Part shown: positions 25,722 through 34,176 of the stretch, piece after piece
Numbering within the stretch: the first letter of the stretch is position 1
Layout: the number at the start of each line of letters is the position of its first letter
NCBI RefSeq assembly: GCF_024494655.1
Contig: NZ_JANHDL010000012.1
Coordinates: 1 to 64,000 of the forward strand
Direction: 5' to 3'
Length of the DNA stretch: 64,000 bases
Source of the DNA: Halorubrum laminariae
GTDB lineage: Archaea; Halobacteriota; Halobacteria; Halobacteriales; Haloferacaceae
Notes under the pieces: model-generated
What the model saw: the letters and a program-made list of their open reading frames with translations, nothing else
The model's database searches: none
What the model was told of the DNA's origin: nothing
Translations under genes and position numbers: made by a program

Positions 25722-26702
25722 ATGCACCCGACTAACCGGCCGCGGCGACTCCGGACCGACGGCGTCCGTCCGCTCGTCAGCGAGACCTCGCTGTCGGCCG
25801 CGGACCTCGTCGCTCCCGTGTTCGTCGACGCGACGACCGACGAGCGCGTGCCGATCGAGACGATGCCCGGCCACGAGCGCGTCCCGGTAGACGAGGCCGT
25901 CGACCGCGTCGAGGAGATCTGCGAGACCGGCGTCGAGGCCGTGATCCTCTTCGGGATCCCGGAGTCGAAGGACGCGTCGGGGAGCCGCGCGTACGCCGAC
26001 GACGGGGCCGTCCAGCGCGCGATTCGGCGTATCGACGCCGAGACGGACGCGTACGTGATCGGCGATGTCTGCCTCTGTGAGTACACGGACCACGGCCACT
26101 GTGGCGTGATCGAGGAGACTGCGGAGACGGACCCGACGCTCACGGTGAAAAACGATGAGACGCTCGATCTGCTCGCGAAGACCGCGGTGTCGCAGGCGGA
26201 CGCGGGCGCGGACATGGTCGCGCCCTCGGCGATGACCGACGGGCAGGTCCGCGCGATCCGCGAGGCGCTCGACGCGGCGGGCCACGAGTCGGTGGCGCTC
26301 ATGAGCTACGCGGTCAAGTACGAGTCCGCCTTCTACGGCCCGTTCCGCGACGCCGCCGACGGCGCGCCCGCGTTCGGCGACCGCCGCCACTACCAGATGG
26401 ACCCCGCGAACCGCCGCGAGGCGATCCGCGAGGCCCGGATCGACGCCGAGGAAGGGGCGGACGTGCTCATGGTGAAGCCGGGTCTGCCGTACCTCGACAT
26501 CGTCGGCGACCTCCGGCGCGAGTTCGACCACCCGATCGCCGCGTACAACGTTTCCGGCGAGTACGCGATGATCCACGCGGCCGCAGAGAAGGGCTGGCTC
26601 GACCTAGAAGAAACTGCCCACGAGTCGCTGCTCTCGATCAAGCGCGCCGGCGCGGACCTCATCGTGACGTACTTCGCCGAGGATCTGGCCGAGCGCTTAT
26701 AA
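25722..26702 (+). CDS. hemB: Delta-aminolevulinic acid dehydratase (porphobilinogen synthase)
   Basis: HemB condenses two 5-aminolevulinate molecules to porphobilinogen for heme, siroheme and cobalamin. The 326-residue product has the zinc-binding cysteines in DVCLCEYTDHGHCG (C117, C119, C127). The Schiff-base lysines lie in SYAVKYES (K199) and MVKPGLPYLD (K252). Full length matches the family. hemL, which makes the substrate, lies 31 kb away, so the pathway is dispersed. The region downstream is the structured repeat element A. Confidence 0.97.
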   Translation: MHPTNRPRRLRTDGVRPLVSETSLSAADLVAPVFVDATTDERVPIETMPGHERVPVDEAVDRVEEICETGVEAVILFGIPESKDASGSRAYADDGAVQRAIRRIDAETDAYVIGDVCLCEYTDHGHCGVIEETAETDPTLTVKNDETLDLLAKTAVSQADAGADMVAPSAMTDGQVRAIREALDAAGHESVALMSYAVKYESAFYGPFRDAADGAPAFGDRRHYQMDPANRREAIREARIDAEEGADVLMVKPGLPYLDIVGDLRREFDHPIAAYNVSGEYAMIHAAAEKGWLDLEETAHESLLSIKRAGADLIVTYFAEDLAERL

Positions 26703-26744
26703 ACGGCAGCGGGTGGAGACTGACGCTCTTGTGACCCAATCACC

Positions 26745-26995
26745 TCGGCGCGCCGGTGAGCGGTCGCCCGTGGCGACCGCGAACCGCCCGCGAGGGAGCC
26801 GGACCGGTGCTCGTGAGCACCGGTCCGCGAGGCTGGGGAGGCGTGAGGCTGTGGTTGCGGTCGGGTGGGACTCAAAGGGGCAGCCGCGAGGGCGAAGCAC
26901 GGCGACGGAAGCACCGCAGCGAAGGAGCGCCAGCGACTGAGCGAGGAGCGCACCGAGCCGCGCGAGCCGTCGCGGCTGGGGCTTTGGAGCTGTTC
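26745..26995 (+). repeat. Structured intergenic repeat, copy A
   Basis: This gene-free element has a conserved order. Stem 1 (GCGGTCGCC/GGCGACCGC, 26760-26780) is followed by CGCGAGGG, then stem 2 (12-bp perfect arms 26801-26812 and 26815-26826). Next come the 22-bp core at 26827-26848 (GCGAGGCTGGGGAGGC) and GTGGGACTCAAAGGGGC. A closing pair CAGCCGCGA (26881-26889)/TCGCGGCTG (26970-26978) ends it. Copies B-D share the order with different stem sequences. Nothing else is seen in the 26703-27063 gap. Confidence 0.75.
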
Positions 26996-27063
26996 GTCGT
27001 GGTGGTGTCGGTCACGTATCGCCGAGCGGCTGGGGGTTGAGGGGGAGTCACCCCTTAGTCCTA

Positions 27064-27306
27064 TCACACCACCTGCTCGCCGTCGTCGTCGTACACCTCG
27101 ATGGCGTCGACCGGGCAGACGCGCGCCGCGAACTTCGCGTCGAACTCCTCGTCGTCGGGCACGTCGACGACGAACACGTCCTCGTCCTCCTCGGTGCTCC
27201 CCCGCAGATCGGCTTTCCCGTCGTTCAGGTTCTTCTCGAAGGCGTCCCACTCGGCGACGCACTGATACATCCCGACGCAGGTGTCGCGGTCGAACTCGAC
27301 ATGCAT
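27064..27306 (-). CDS. Ferredoxin
   Basis: The 80-residue protein begins MHVEFDRDTCVGMYQCVAEWDAFEKNL and ends FAARVCPVDAIEVYDDDGEQ. The cysteines (CxxxxxC and later CP) fit a single-cluster archaeal ferredoxin of 3Fe-4S or 4Fe-4S type; one cysteine of a classic CxxCxxC set is missing. The start at 27306 is chosen because a TATA-like CTTTGTA lies about 25 bp upstream; an ATG at 27366 would add an atypical tail. Inverted copies of the intergenic repeat flank the gene (A left, B right). Confidence 0.85.
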   Translation of the reverse strand: MHVEFDRDTCVGMYQCVAEWDAFEKNLNDGKADLRGSTEEDEDVFVVDVPDDEEFDAKFAARVCPVDAIEVYDDDGEQVV

Positions 27307-27414
27307 GCCACCCGCTTCGGCGAGGCGGTACAAAGCGATGGCGACGACGACCGCGCGGTCAGTCATAACCTCTCGAACGGTGCGATCACTCGACGCGATC
27401 ACCGCCGAAGCCGC

Positions 27415-27560
27415 CCCTTCGTGTCCCGCCCTGCACTGCCCCCCAGCCTCAGGCCTCCCCAGCCTCGCGGTTCGCGCTCTTCCGAGCGCTCACCACGCCC
27501 CTCGCGCGGCGCTGCTTCGCGGTCGCCGGGAGCGACCGCTCGCAGGCGCGCGCCGACCGA
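27415..27560 (-). repeat. Structured intergenic repeat, copy B
   Basis: On the minus strand the element has stem 1 GCGGTCGC/GCGACCGC (arms 27532-27539 and 27519-27526) and stem 2 GCGCTC-GGAA-GAGCGC (27474-27489). The core lies at 27447-27468 (GCGAGGCTGGGGAGGC) and is followed by GCGGGACACGAAGGGGC. The order is the same as in copy A. The 27307-27635 gap holds nothing else except a TATA-like TTTTTAAG near 27603 for the next gene. Confidence 0.75.
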
Positions 27561-27635
27561 GTTCGGCTGTGGTGACTTGTCGTCGCGCTCGCGCCGACCG
27601 TCCTTTTTAAGCGTCGGAGGGACCGACACTCGCGC

Positions 27636-27890
27636 ATGACCACGGTCTGGCTCGTCGACCGCCAGTTCGACTCGAAGGGACTCGTCCGGCTCACCTACGC
27701 CACGGAGGACGGCGAGCGGATGCACACGAAGGAACTGGCCGAACAGCGACTCGTCACGGGCAACGGGATCACGGCCGGTCGCGAGGTCGACGAGAGCGCG
27801 CTCGGCGAGAGTCCGCCCGACGATCGAGAGCGGTTCGCCGCGGAGGCGTCGCGGATGGCCGACGAACGCGACCCCGACGACGTTGTGTGA
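27636..27890 (+). CDS. Small conserved haloarchaeal protein
   Basis: The 84-residue protein starts MTTVWLVDRQFDSKGLVRLTYATEDGERMHTKELAEQRL and ends in an acidic helix. No family is recognised. A TTTTTAAG box about 30 bp upstream supports the ATG. It converges with rnpB on the minus strand. Confidence 0.65.
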   Translation: MTTVWLVDRQFDSKGLVRLTYATEDGERMHTKELAEQRLVTGNGITAGREVDESALGESPPDDRERFAAEASRMADERDPDDVV

Positions 27891-27940
27891 TACCTCTCGT
27901 CGGTGTCGACGCTCTCCGGCCGCACCGCTCGGCGCGTGAG

Positions 27941-28277
27941 CGGACTGAGGGGAGTAAGCCCCCTTCGGTTCGTCCCGACATTCGGCTGAGCGTCCGCGCC
28001 GTGGCCGGACTACCTTGAGGCGCGGACTTGCACCGGCGAGGATTCGCCGTTCCATCCGTTCCCGCCCGTCGCGCGTGGCGAAGCCACGCCGCCCTCTCCG
28101 GGTTAACTCCCTTCCCTTGCGGGTCGGTTCGCACAGATCATCGGTCGGGGCGGGGGGTATCGTTGCTGTTCCAGAGCCAGCCGTCTCCGACTCCGGGCGT
28201 GTGCCCGGTCGCCTGTCCGGCCGGTGGGGGGACTTTCCTCATGCCGGAGGCACGGGAGTCGGGCTCCCTCTGTCCGG
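27941..28277 (-). ncRNA. rnpB: RNase P RNA
   Basis: RNase P RNA is the catalytic subunit that matures tRNA 5' ends. The minus strand shows GAGGAAAGTCC (28230-28245 region), the conserved CR-I block. It also has the 3' block ACGAACCGAAGGGGGCTTAC before the terminal helix. Helix P1 pairs CGGAC-A-GAGGG (28266-28276) with CCCTC-A-GTCCG (27941-27951). A TATA-like TTATTCG near 28301-28307 sits about 25 bp before the predicted 5' end. The length is about 336 nt; the ends are estimated from P1. Flanking gap sequence shows no gene. Confidence 0.92.
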
Positions 28278-28410
28278 GTTCTGATTCTTGCCGACCGCGA
28301 ATAAGCGGTTCGGTCGCCGTCGTTCGCCGGGCGCGCATCCCGTGCGAGCGGAAGTGAGACATCGGCTGATAAGGGAAGCGTTCAAGTCGTCAGGAACGTA
28401 ATAGACTCTC

Positions 28411-29013
28411 ATGTCCGAGGCTCAGACCGTTCAGCTGTCGTACGACGACGGTGCACGAGCGGTCGAACTCGCGCGGGAGGCGGTCGAGTCGTTCGTCCGA
28501 CACGGACAACGAGAACAACCGGGCAGTATGCGCGAAGCGTTCTACGCCCGAACTGGCGCGTTCGTCAGGCTCGAATCCACGCGCGGTCGCGGCCGGCTCC
28601 GGGGGTGTGCCGGCGCGTGGGAGACCTCCGACCAGCTCGGTCACGCGATCGTCGAGGCCGCGATCAAGGCCGCCTCCGACGACTCCTGCGGCTCCGAGGT
28701 CGAACCCAAAGAGCTCGATAACCTCACTGTCTCCGTGTTCGTCGTCTCGAACACGGTACTCACGAACGACCCGCTCGCCGACCTCGAGATCGGTACCCAC
28801 GGCGTCGCCGTCGACGGCGGCAACGTCCACGGTTGGCTGTATCCGACAGTACCTGTCGAGAACGACTGGTCGGGTGCCGAGTTCCTCTCACGGGCCTGCC
28901 GGAAGGCGAAGCTCTCGCCGACCGCGTGGGAGGACGACGAAACGATGGTGACGCTCATCGAGGGACAGGTGTTCCGAGAGCGTCCCGACGGCGGAGCCGT
29001 CGAGGAGTTGTAA
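28411..29013 (+). CDS. AMMECR1 domain protein
   Basis: The 200-residue protein matches the AMMECR1/TIGR00296 family: GAFVRLE...GRLRGCAGAWETSDQLGHAIVEAAIKAASDD, then LDNLTVSVFVVS and LIEGQVFRE. The family signature LRGC(I/A)G is present. Archaeal members are structurally characterised but have no assigned reaction. It is a single gene, divergent from rnpB. Confidence 0.92.
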   Translation: MSEAQTVQLSYDDGARAVELAREAVESFVRHGQREQPGSMREAFYARTGAFVRLESTRGRGRLRGCAGAWETSDQLGHAIVEAAIKAASDDSCGSEVEPKELDNLTVSVFVVSNTVLTNDPLADLEIGTHGVAVDGGNVHGWLYPTVPVENDWSGAEFLSRACRKAKLSPTAWEDDETMVTLIEGQVFRERPDGGAVEEL

Positions 29014-29042
29014 CCGACCGATCGACACTCGGGTTTTCTACT

Positions 29043-30206
29043 TCACTCTCGTCCGTAGCCGACCGTTTCCGCGTCTGCGAGCGCACGCTCTGTCGCAGCG
29101 TCGAGGTCAAATGCTTCGTCGTCGACGCGCTCGCCGTCGCGGATCACCGGTTCCATGAGCGACTCGGCGTCCGCTGGCCCCGAACGCTCCGCGAGCCCAA
29201 CCGCGTGTGCGCCGTCGGCAGTGCGGTACACGTCTTTTGCGCCGGAGAGCTTCCCGCGTTTCGCGGCAGGTTCGCCGTCGACGGCGACGATGTCGAGCGC
29301 GAAATCCACCGGATCCGCGTTCGAGACGTAGCCGCCGACGCCGAACCCGTCGACCACGTCGCGGAGGTCGCGAAGGTCGGCGGGACCGAGCCCGCCGGAG
29401 ACGTATACGTCGACTTCCTCGTGGCCGCGCGCGTCCAGCTCCCACTGCACCTCTCGGACGATGTGTCTAAAGTCGCCGCGCCGCGACCCGGTTGTGTCGA
29501 GCCGAACGCCGTCGAGTCGGTCGCCGAGCGTCTCGACCGCGCGAAGGACCTCGTCGACCTCGTCGGAATAGGTGTCACAGAGCGCGATCCGCGAGACCGA
29601 CTCGTCGACGCCCTCGTCGAAGGCCCGCCACGCCGCCTCCTGTTCGCCGCGGCCGAAACAGATGGCGAGCGCGTGCGGCATCGTCCCGGACGCCTCCCGG
29701 CCGATCAGGTCGCCGGCGGCGACGTGTGAAAACCCGTCGAGCCCGCCGACGAGCGCGGAGCGTTCGACGACTGCGGCCATCGACGGGTGGACGTGTCGCG
29801 CCCCGAACGAGAGCACCTGCGCGTCCGGTGCGGCGACTCGGCAGTCGAGCGCGGCGGTCGCGATGCCGGACGCGTGCGAGAGGAAACCGAGTAGCGACGT
29901 TTCGAGGCGGCCGAACTCGAGATACGGTCCCTCGATCCGCATCACCGGACCGCCGTCGAACAAGTGTCCTTCGGGGATCGCGTCGACGTCAATGCCACGG
30001 CCGGCGAGCAGCGCGACGGCGTCTTTCAGTCCCGCGACCACCTCGAAGTCGCCGTCGGGGAACTGGTCTGCGGTCACCTCGGCGACGACCCGCGGGTTCC
30101 GTCCCGCCCGACGCAGGGCCGTCTCAGTTCGATCGAAGTACGCGTCCGTCGCGCGGCCGTCGCGGATCGCGGTCGCGTCGACGATATCGAACTCGGAGTC
30201 GGTCAT
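29043..30206 (-). CDS. pncB: Nicotinate phosphoribosyltransferase
   Basis: This enzyme joins nicotinate to PRPP to give nicotinate mononucleotide in NAD salvage. The 387-residue protein has the type II barrel pattern: FDGGPVMRIEGPYLEFGRLETSLLGFLSHASGIAT, the catalytic-histidine region FGARHVHPSMA, then VRLDTTGSRRGDF and VYVSGGLGPADLR. The start MTDSEFDIVDATAIRDG at 30206 is preferred over a longer frame. A nicotinamidase-like gene lies 2 kb away on the other strand, consistent with a salvage route from nicotinamide. Confidence 0.9.
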   Translation of the reverse strand: MTDSEFDIVDATAIRDGRATDAYFDRTETALRRAGRNPRVVAEVTADQFPDGDFEVVAGLKDAVALLAGRGIDVDAIPEGHLFDGGPVMRIEGPYLEFGRLETSLLGFLSHASGIATAALDCRVAAPDAQVLSFGARHVHPSMAAVVERSALVGGLDGFSHVAAGDLIGREASGTMPHALAICFGRGEQEAAWRAFDEGVDESVSRIALCDTYSDEVDEVLRAVETLGDRLDGVRLDTTGSRRGDFRHIVREVQWELDARGHEEVDVYVSGGLGPADLRDLRDVVDGFGVGGYVSNADPVDFALDIVAVDGEPAAKRGKLSGAKDVYRTADGAHAVGLAERSGPADAESLMEPVIRDGERVDDEAFDLDAATERALADAETVGYGRE

Positions 30207-30268
30207 ACCGGGGATAGAACCGCCGGGGAGGAAAAGCCATCCGAGTCGCGCGGGCCCGCCCCGGTCGC

Positions 30269-32047
30269 TCACCGCCGTCGACGCGCGAGGACGGCGACCG
30301 CCGCGATCACCGCGGTGAGAGCGGCGATGACGCCGAACCCGGGCGTCTCCTCGGCCGTGTCTGACCCGCCGGACTCGTCCGGGTCGCTCTCGCCCGCGCC
30401 GTCACCGCTCTCCGAGTCGGGAGCGCTTCCGTCGGTGGCGTCGCCCCCGTCGAAGTCGCTCTCGCTTCCGGAGCCGTCGGTGGCGTCGCCGTCGGCGTCA
30501 CCCGTGGGGAGGTCGAGGCTGATTCCCGGTCGGAGTTCAAGTACGCTGGCAGGCTCCGGGGCGTGCGTGATCGTCACCGTTGTCCCGTCTCGCTGGACTC
30601 CGTACGCGCCGGGGAAATTGCCGTCGTCGATCTCATACACCGTTCCGGCCTCGTACGGTTCGTCGCTTCGGGCGGTCAACATCCGACGATACGCTCGCTG
30701 GAACTGTGCTGCGTCTCCTTCCGTCTGCCACTCGGTCACCCACACGTAGCCGTCGTGCGTCTCGGTGCCATCGTCGTTCCGGTAGGGGTACAGCTCGTCG
30801 CCGGCCCATCCAGCAGTCACCTCGTGCGCGTAGTTGTAGTTGGCGCGGGTCCGGAGCTGCTCTTCTGTTTCGAGGTGAATCTGGAAGTTCTCTCGGGGCG
30901 TTTTCGTCGGATCTAGTACCGCGTATCGGTACTCTCCCGGAGAGTTAACGGGATAGCTCTGGTACCAGAACATGATGAACATCGACCCCTCGCCGGCGGT
31001 CTCCGCGCCGTCGACGCCCTGATGGGGATACGTCTCCCACCCGTTGATCGCCGTGTCCTCGAAGTCGACCTCGCGGGTCTCGTATCCCGGTTCCTCATGA
31101 ATGACCTCGGCGGTCGAGTTCGGTGGATTCGTCATCGTCTCGTTGACGGCCGGCCACCCCTCCGACTCCACGAGCGACTCGACGTAGAACGCTCCCTCGG
31201 CGTACGGCTGGAGGATGGTCTGTAGAATGCCGAAGTTGTACTCGCTTGCGGACCCGCCGCCACCGCCGCCCGACGGGGCGTCGATACAGGTCCAGTTGTC
31301 GGCACAGCGCGCGGCGTACCGCTCTTCGATGTGGACCGCTTCGCCCTCGACGATGCCGTCGACCGCGAGGTCGGCGTCCTGCGTGGTCCCGACGTAGCGG
31401 GGGCGCGTGAGGTCGTGATACTGGTCTTGCATCCCGTGGACGAGCTCGTGTGCGAGTGTCGACGGGTCGATCTGTACGTCTTCGCCCTCGGGCACGACGA
31501 GGACGATCCGGTCCGCCGAGGGAGAGTAGAAGCCGGAGACCGCACCGCCGAACACGGTGTCTATCTCCTCAGCGGCGGTCGCGTCCTCGCCGACGACGAA
31601 CAGCGCCTCCCACACTTGGTCGTTCCAGCGCTGGTACGCCTCGGCCGATCCGTTCTCGCCGTCGGCCCCGCCGCCTCCCGCTGACCCGTTCGTGAACTCC
31701 GAGCGCGTGACGGTCTGTACGGGTACGTCCGCGCGGAAGGGCCGCTCGCGGATGTGTTCGACTCGGGCCATCGTCAGATCGGTCAGCGCTTCGAGTTCCC
31801 CCTCTGAGAGCCCGTCGTCTTGATCGAAGGACAGTTCGTCTTCGTAGTGGGTCCCGTTCCAGCAGCCGACCAGTTCGGTGCTGTCCCCCGTGTCACACGC
31901 CGCAGATGTCGCACTCGACGCGACCGCAGCGCCCTCCGGCGTCTCGGGCGCGACTCTCGGTGAATCAGCCGCACCGACGCCGCCGATACCGACCGTGAGG
32001 AGGGCGAGCGCGGCGAGGACGAACGAGAGGGTGTGAACCCATCGCAT
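30269..32047 (-). CDS. Hvo_1808-family surface protein with HExxH motif and PGF-CTERM anchor
   Basis: The 592-residue exported protein has a signal peptide (MRWVHTLSFVLAALALLTVGIGGVGAAD). A large extracellular domain carries HELVH (200-204) and a downstream acidic GIVEGEAVHIEE (about 231-242). A Ser/Asp/Gly-rich stalk and the C-terminal sorting signal ETPGFG + hydrophobic helix + RRRR complete it. PGF-CTERM proteins are processed by archaeosortase and lipid-anchored. The HExxH plus downstream Glu suggests a gluzincin-like zinc protease, which is inference. A TATA-like CTTATC about 25 bp upstream of 32047 supports the start. Confidence 0.82.
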   Translation of the reverse strand: MRWVHTLSFVLAALALLTVGIGGVGAADSPRVAPETPEGAAVASSATSAACDTGDSTELVGCWNGTHYEDELSFDQDDGLSEGELEALTDLTMARVEHIRERPFRADVPVQTVTRSEFTNGSAGGGGADGENGSAEAYQRWNDQVWEALFVVGEDATAAEEIDTVFGGAVSGFYSPSADRIVLVVPEGEDVQIDPSTLAHELVHGMQDQYHDLTRPRYVGTTQDADLAVDGIVEGEAVHIEERYAARCADNWTCIDAPSGGGGGGSASEYNFGILQTILQPYAEGAFYVESLVESEGWPAVNETMTNPPNSTAEVIHEEPGYETREVDFEDTAINGWETYPHQGVDGAETAGEGSMFIMFWYQSYPVNSPGEYRYAVLDPTKTPRENFQIHLETEEQLRTRANYNYAHEVTAGWAGDELYPYRNDDGTETHDGYVWVTEWQTEGDAAQFQRAYRRMLTARSDEPYEAGTVYEIDDGNFPGAYGVQRDGTTVTITHAPEPASVLELRPGISLDLPTGDADGDATDGSGSESDFDGGDATDGSAPDSESGDGAGESDPDESGGSDTAEETPGFGVIAALTAVIAAVAVLARRRR

Positions 32048-32122
32048 ATGGCCGATTACAGCCCACCGGATAAGTAGTTTGTCGGTCCGGTTTTTTTGTC
32101 CCGCGGAGCATAAGCCTCGCTC

Positions 32123-32698
32123 ATGCCGTACGACCCGGCCACGACTGCGGTGATCGTCGTCGACATGCAGAACGGCTTCTGTCACCCTGACGGGAGCCTC
32201 CACGCGGAGCCGAGTGAGGCGGCGATCGAGCCCGTCTCGTCGCTCGTCGAGCGCGCGAGAGACGCCGGCGCGAGCATCGTGTACACCCGCGACGTGCACC
32301 CGCCAGAACAGTTCGTCGACGCGCACTACTACGACGAGTTCGACCGGTGGGGCGAACACGTCGTCGAGGGTTCGTGGGACGCCGAACTCGTCACCGATCT
32401 CGACGTGTGCGACGACGATCACGTCGTCGAGAAACACACGTACGACGCCTTCTACCAGACTGATCTTGAGGGATATCTCGACGCGCACGGCATCGACGAC
32501 CTCCTGATCTGCGGGACGCTCGCGAACGTCTGTGTGCTCCACACCGCCGGCAGCGCCGGCCTCCGCGACTACCGCCCCGTCGTTGTCACGGACGCACTCG
32601 GGTACATCACCGAGGACCACCGCGACTACGCCGTCGACCACGCCGACTGGCTGTTCGGCGAGACGACGACGCGAGACAACGTGGCGCTCGACGAGTAA
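32123..32698 (+). CDS. Cysteine hydrolase, nicotinamidase-like
   Basis: The 191-residue protein of the isochorismatase-like superfamily has the catalytic triad: Asp in VIVVDMQNGF, Lys in VVEKHTYDAFY and Cys in GTLANVCVLHT. Metal-site residues of PncA (DxHxxxH-like) are partly present as DVHPPEQF. Nicotinamide to nicotinate is the likely reaction, given pncB nearby. Other amide substrates cannot be excluded. It diverges from the surface protein gene. Confidence 0.85.
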   Translation: MPYDPATTAVIVVDMQNGFCHPDGSLHAEPSEAAIEPVSSLVERARDAGASIVYTRDVHPPEQFVDAHYYDEFDRWGEHVVEGSWDAELVTDLDVCDDDHVVEKHTYDAFYQTDLEGYLDAHGIDDLLICGTLANVCVLHTAGSAGLRDYRPVVVTDALGYITEDHRDYAVDHADWLFGETTTRDNVALDE

Positions 32699-32793
32699 GG
32701 CATCCCAACGGCGGTGAGTCACGCCCCTCGATCGATTATCACCTGCGCGAATCGGCGTGAAACCCTTTTGACCGCCGACGGGGACCCTCGGGC

Positions 32794-33366
32794 ATGGAAC
32801 TCAGTCGACGCGGCGTGCTCGGCGGGGTCGGGTCGGCGTTCGCGATCGGCGCGATCGGTTTCGCCGGAGCCGCCACCGTCACCGACGACGGAAACGGCGC
32901 GACCGACGGCGGGAGCGGACCGGATCTCGGACCCGGCAGCGACGGGGTGGAAACCGGCGGAACCGACAGAAACGATGAGGCCGGCTCCGTCCCCGCTGAC
33001 GCGTCCGCGCCGTTCGAAGCCGCGCTGCTCGCCGACGGCGACGAAGCCGGAACCCTATTCGACGCGGCCGATCTCGCGCGTGTGCAGGGCGTGATCTCGG
33101 AGGAGCGCGAGCACCTCGTGTACGTCGCTCTCTCCGACGCCGGTATCGGATCGGTGCAGGAGCGACTCGCCGACGCGGGTGCGACCGACGACCCGAACCG
33201 GTTCGTCGTCTCGATGACGCTCGACGGGGCCGAGGTGCGACGGGTTGAACTGGACGAGGCCCGCGTCGCGGCGCTCACGGACGACGAGTGGGGAGGTATC
33301 CTGACGCTCCCGTTCGGCCAAGAATCGGTGGCGACCGAGGTGTACGAATCGCTGGCAGGTGAGTGA
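32794..33366 (+). CDS. Tat-exported protein of unknown function
   Basis: The 190-residue protein has a twin-arginine signal (MELSRRGVLGGVGSAFAIGAIGFAGAA) and an acidic Gly/Asp linker. A compact domain of about 110 residues follows (LVYVALSDAGIGSVQERLADAGATDDPNRFVVSMTLDGAEVRR). No family is recognised. It is a single gene, 96 bp after the nicotinamidase-like gene on the same strand. Confidence 0.7.
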   Translation: MELSRRGVLGGVGSAFAIGAIGFAGAATVTDDGNGATDGGSGPDLGPGSDGVETGGTDRNDEAGSVPADASAPFEAALLADGDEAGTLFDAADLARVQGVISEEREHLVYVALSDAGIGSVQERLADAGATDDPNRFVVSMTLDGAEVRRVELDEARVAALTDDEWGGILTLPFGQESVATEVYESLAGE

Positions 33367-33463
33367 TCTGAGGGAGACTGATGAGCGCGGCCGCGTTCAC
33401 ACGGCCGATCGCCCGGGCCCGAAAACACGTGCGGTTATATCGCCGGCGACCACACCGAACTGC

Positions 33464-33592
33464 ATGGGTGACTCGGAGGCCACCGGTGGGCGGCCGTGTC
33501 CGATGTGCGAGACGCCGATGTATCACCGGCACTGTAAGTACGTCTGTCCGACACACGGCGTCATCTACGACTGCAGCGACACGTTCTACTAG
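33464..33592 (+). CDS. Zinc-finger microprotein (HVO_2523-like)
   Basis: The 42-residue protein has CPMCETPMYHRHCKYVCPTHGVIYDCSDTFY. The CxxC and CxxH/C pairs can form one or two zinc knuckles. It belongs to the class of small CPxCG-type zinc-finger proteins common in haloarchaea; the HVO_2523-like label is tentative. A GTTATATC box 25-30 bp before the ATG supports the short start over the frame from 33359. Confidence 0.75.
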   Translation: MGDSEATGGRPCPMCETPMYHRHCKYVCPTHGVIYDCSDTFY

Positions 33593-33779
33593 ATACAGTC
33601 TCGAAAGGCTGCCTTGTGATCGATAGCGGGAGTGGGTGTTGCATGCGGTTGGCGTTGGAATTTATAAGCGGTCAAGCGGTGTTGCCGGCGACCGTTTATA
33701 TATGGTTGCTGGCGCGGTGATCGGCTCTCGTGTCTTGGCTGCTTGTTTATGAGTGATGGATGGCGTGGTGGACGCGTTC

Positions 33780-33845
33780 AACGCCCCGACCGCCCGCACC
33801 GTGGTCTCACACCTCCCCAGCCTCGCTGTCGCCAGCGGCCGTCTG
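33780..33845 (-). repeat. Structured intergenic repeat, copy C (truncated)
   Basis: On the minus strand the core GCGAGGCTGGGGAGG lies at 33805-33826 and is followed by GTGAGACC and GCGGGCGGTCGGG, matching the 3' side of copy A. The two upstream stems are largely missing. Confidence 0.6.
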
Positions 33846-33910
33846 CAATGCCTACTCCCACAATCGCTCGTTGCTATACTGATCGAAACCGAGTCTGAAC
33901 CAATCACTCC

Positions 33911-34032
33911 TTGAGGACTTCAACTGAGGCGGCAGCGTGGAGTCTCCTTCCTCAAGGAACGAGCAAAGCGAGTGAGTAGGGAGGGGAGGAGCGCGTTCGT
34001 GTCAGGTGAGCGAAGTAGGGTAGGGTAGTTGA
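33911..34032 (+). mobile_element. Probable IS200/IS605 (TnpB-type) 3'-end remnant
   Basis: The stretch reads GTGGAGTCTCCTTCCTCAAGGAACGAGC..., then GCGAGTGAGTAGGGAGGGGAG and a second degenerate GAGCGAAGTAGGGTAGGGTAGTT. Haloarchaeal TnpB elements often end in V-E-(A/S)-x-S-P-x-L-K-E-R followed by a GAGTAGGG...GGGGTAGTT right end. Here one base appears lost between SPS and LKER, so the frame is broken. No transposase body remains. The call rests on memory of such ends. Confidence 0.4.
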
Positions 34033-34176
34033 CTTTGCATCCGCGTCGACGCTCGCCAACGGCGACGCATCCTGCGAAATCGACACCGGGCGAACTGTTA
34101 TGTTCGTGGAGTCCCAGCCATTTTGCATGATTGGCGACCCGCTATCGATCCGCCTTGCCGGCCCCCAGAGGGCAGC

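Larger units (their letters stand above)
33593..34176. other. Gene-free region with repeat copy C and transposon remnant
   Basis: This 584-bp gap has two TATA-like boxes (TTTATAAG at 33661, TTTATATATGG at about 33695). A truncated copy of the structured repeat (33780-33845) and a TnpB-type 3' remnant (33911-34032) follow. The crtB leader comes last. A 52-codon frame at 33756 overlaps the repeat and is not accepted as a gene. Confidence 0.6.

Noticed and set aside
27769-28357. Open frames across the RNase P RNA gene
   Set aside because: The conserved RNase P blocks and P1 pairing explain the sequence; the frames are incidental.
33756-33914. 52-codon ORF with high GC at third positions
   Set aside because: Its GC-rich first half is the antisense reading of structured repeat copy C, and its end runs into the TnpB-type remnant. 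The codon bias is explained by the repeat.
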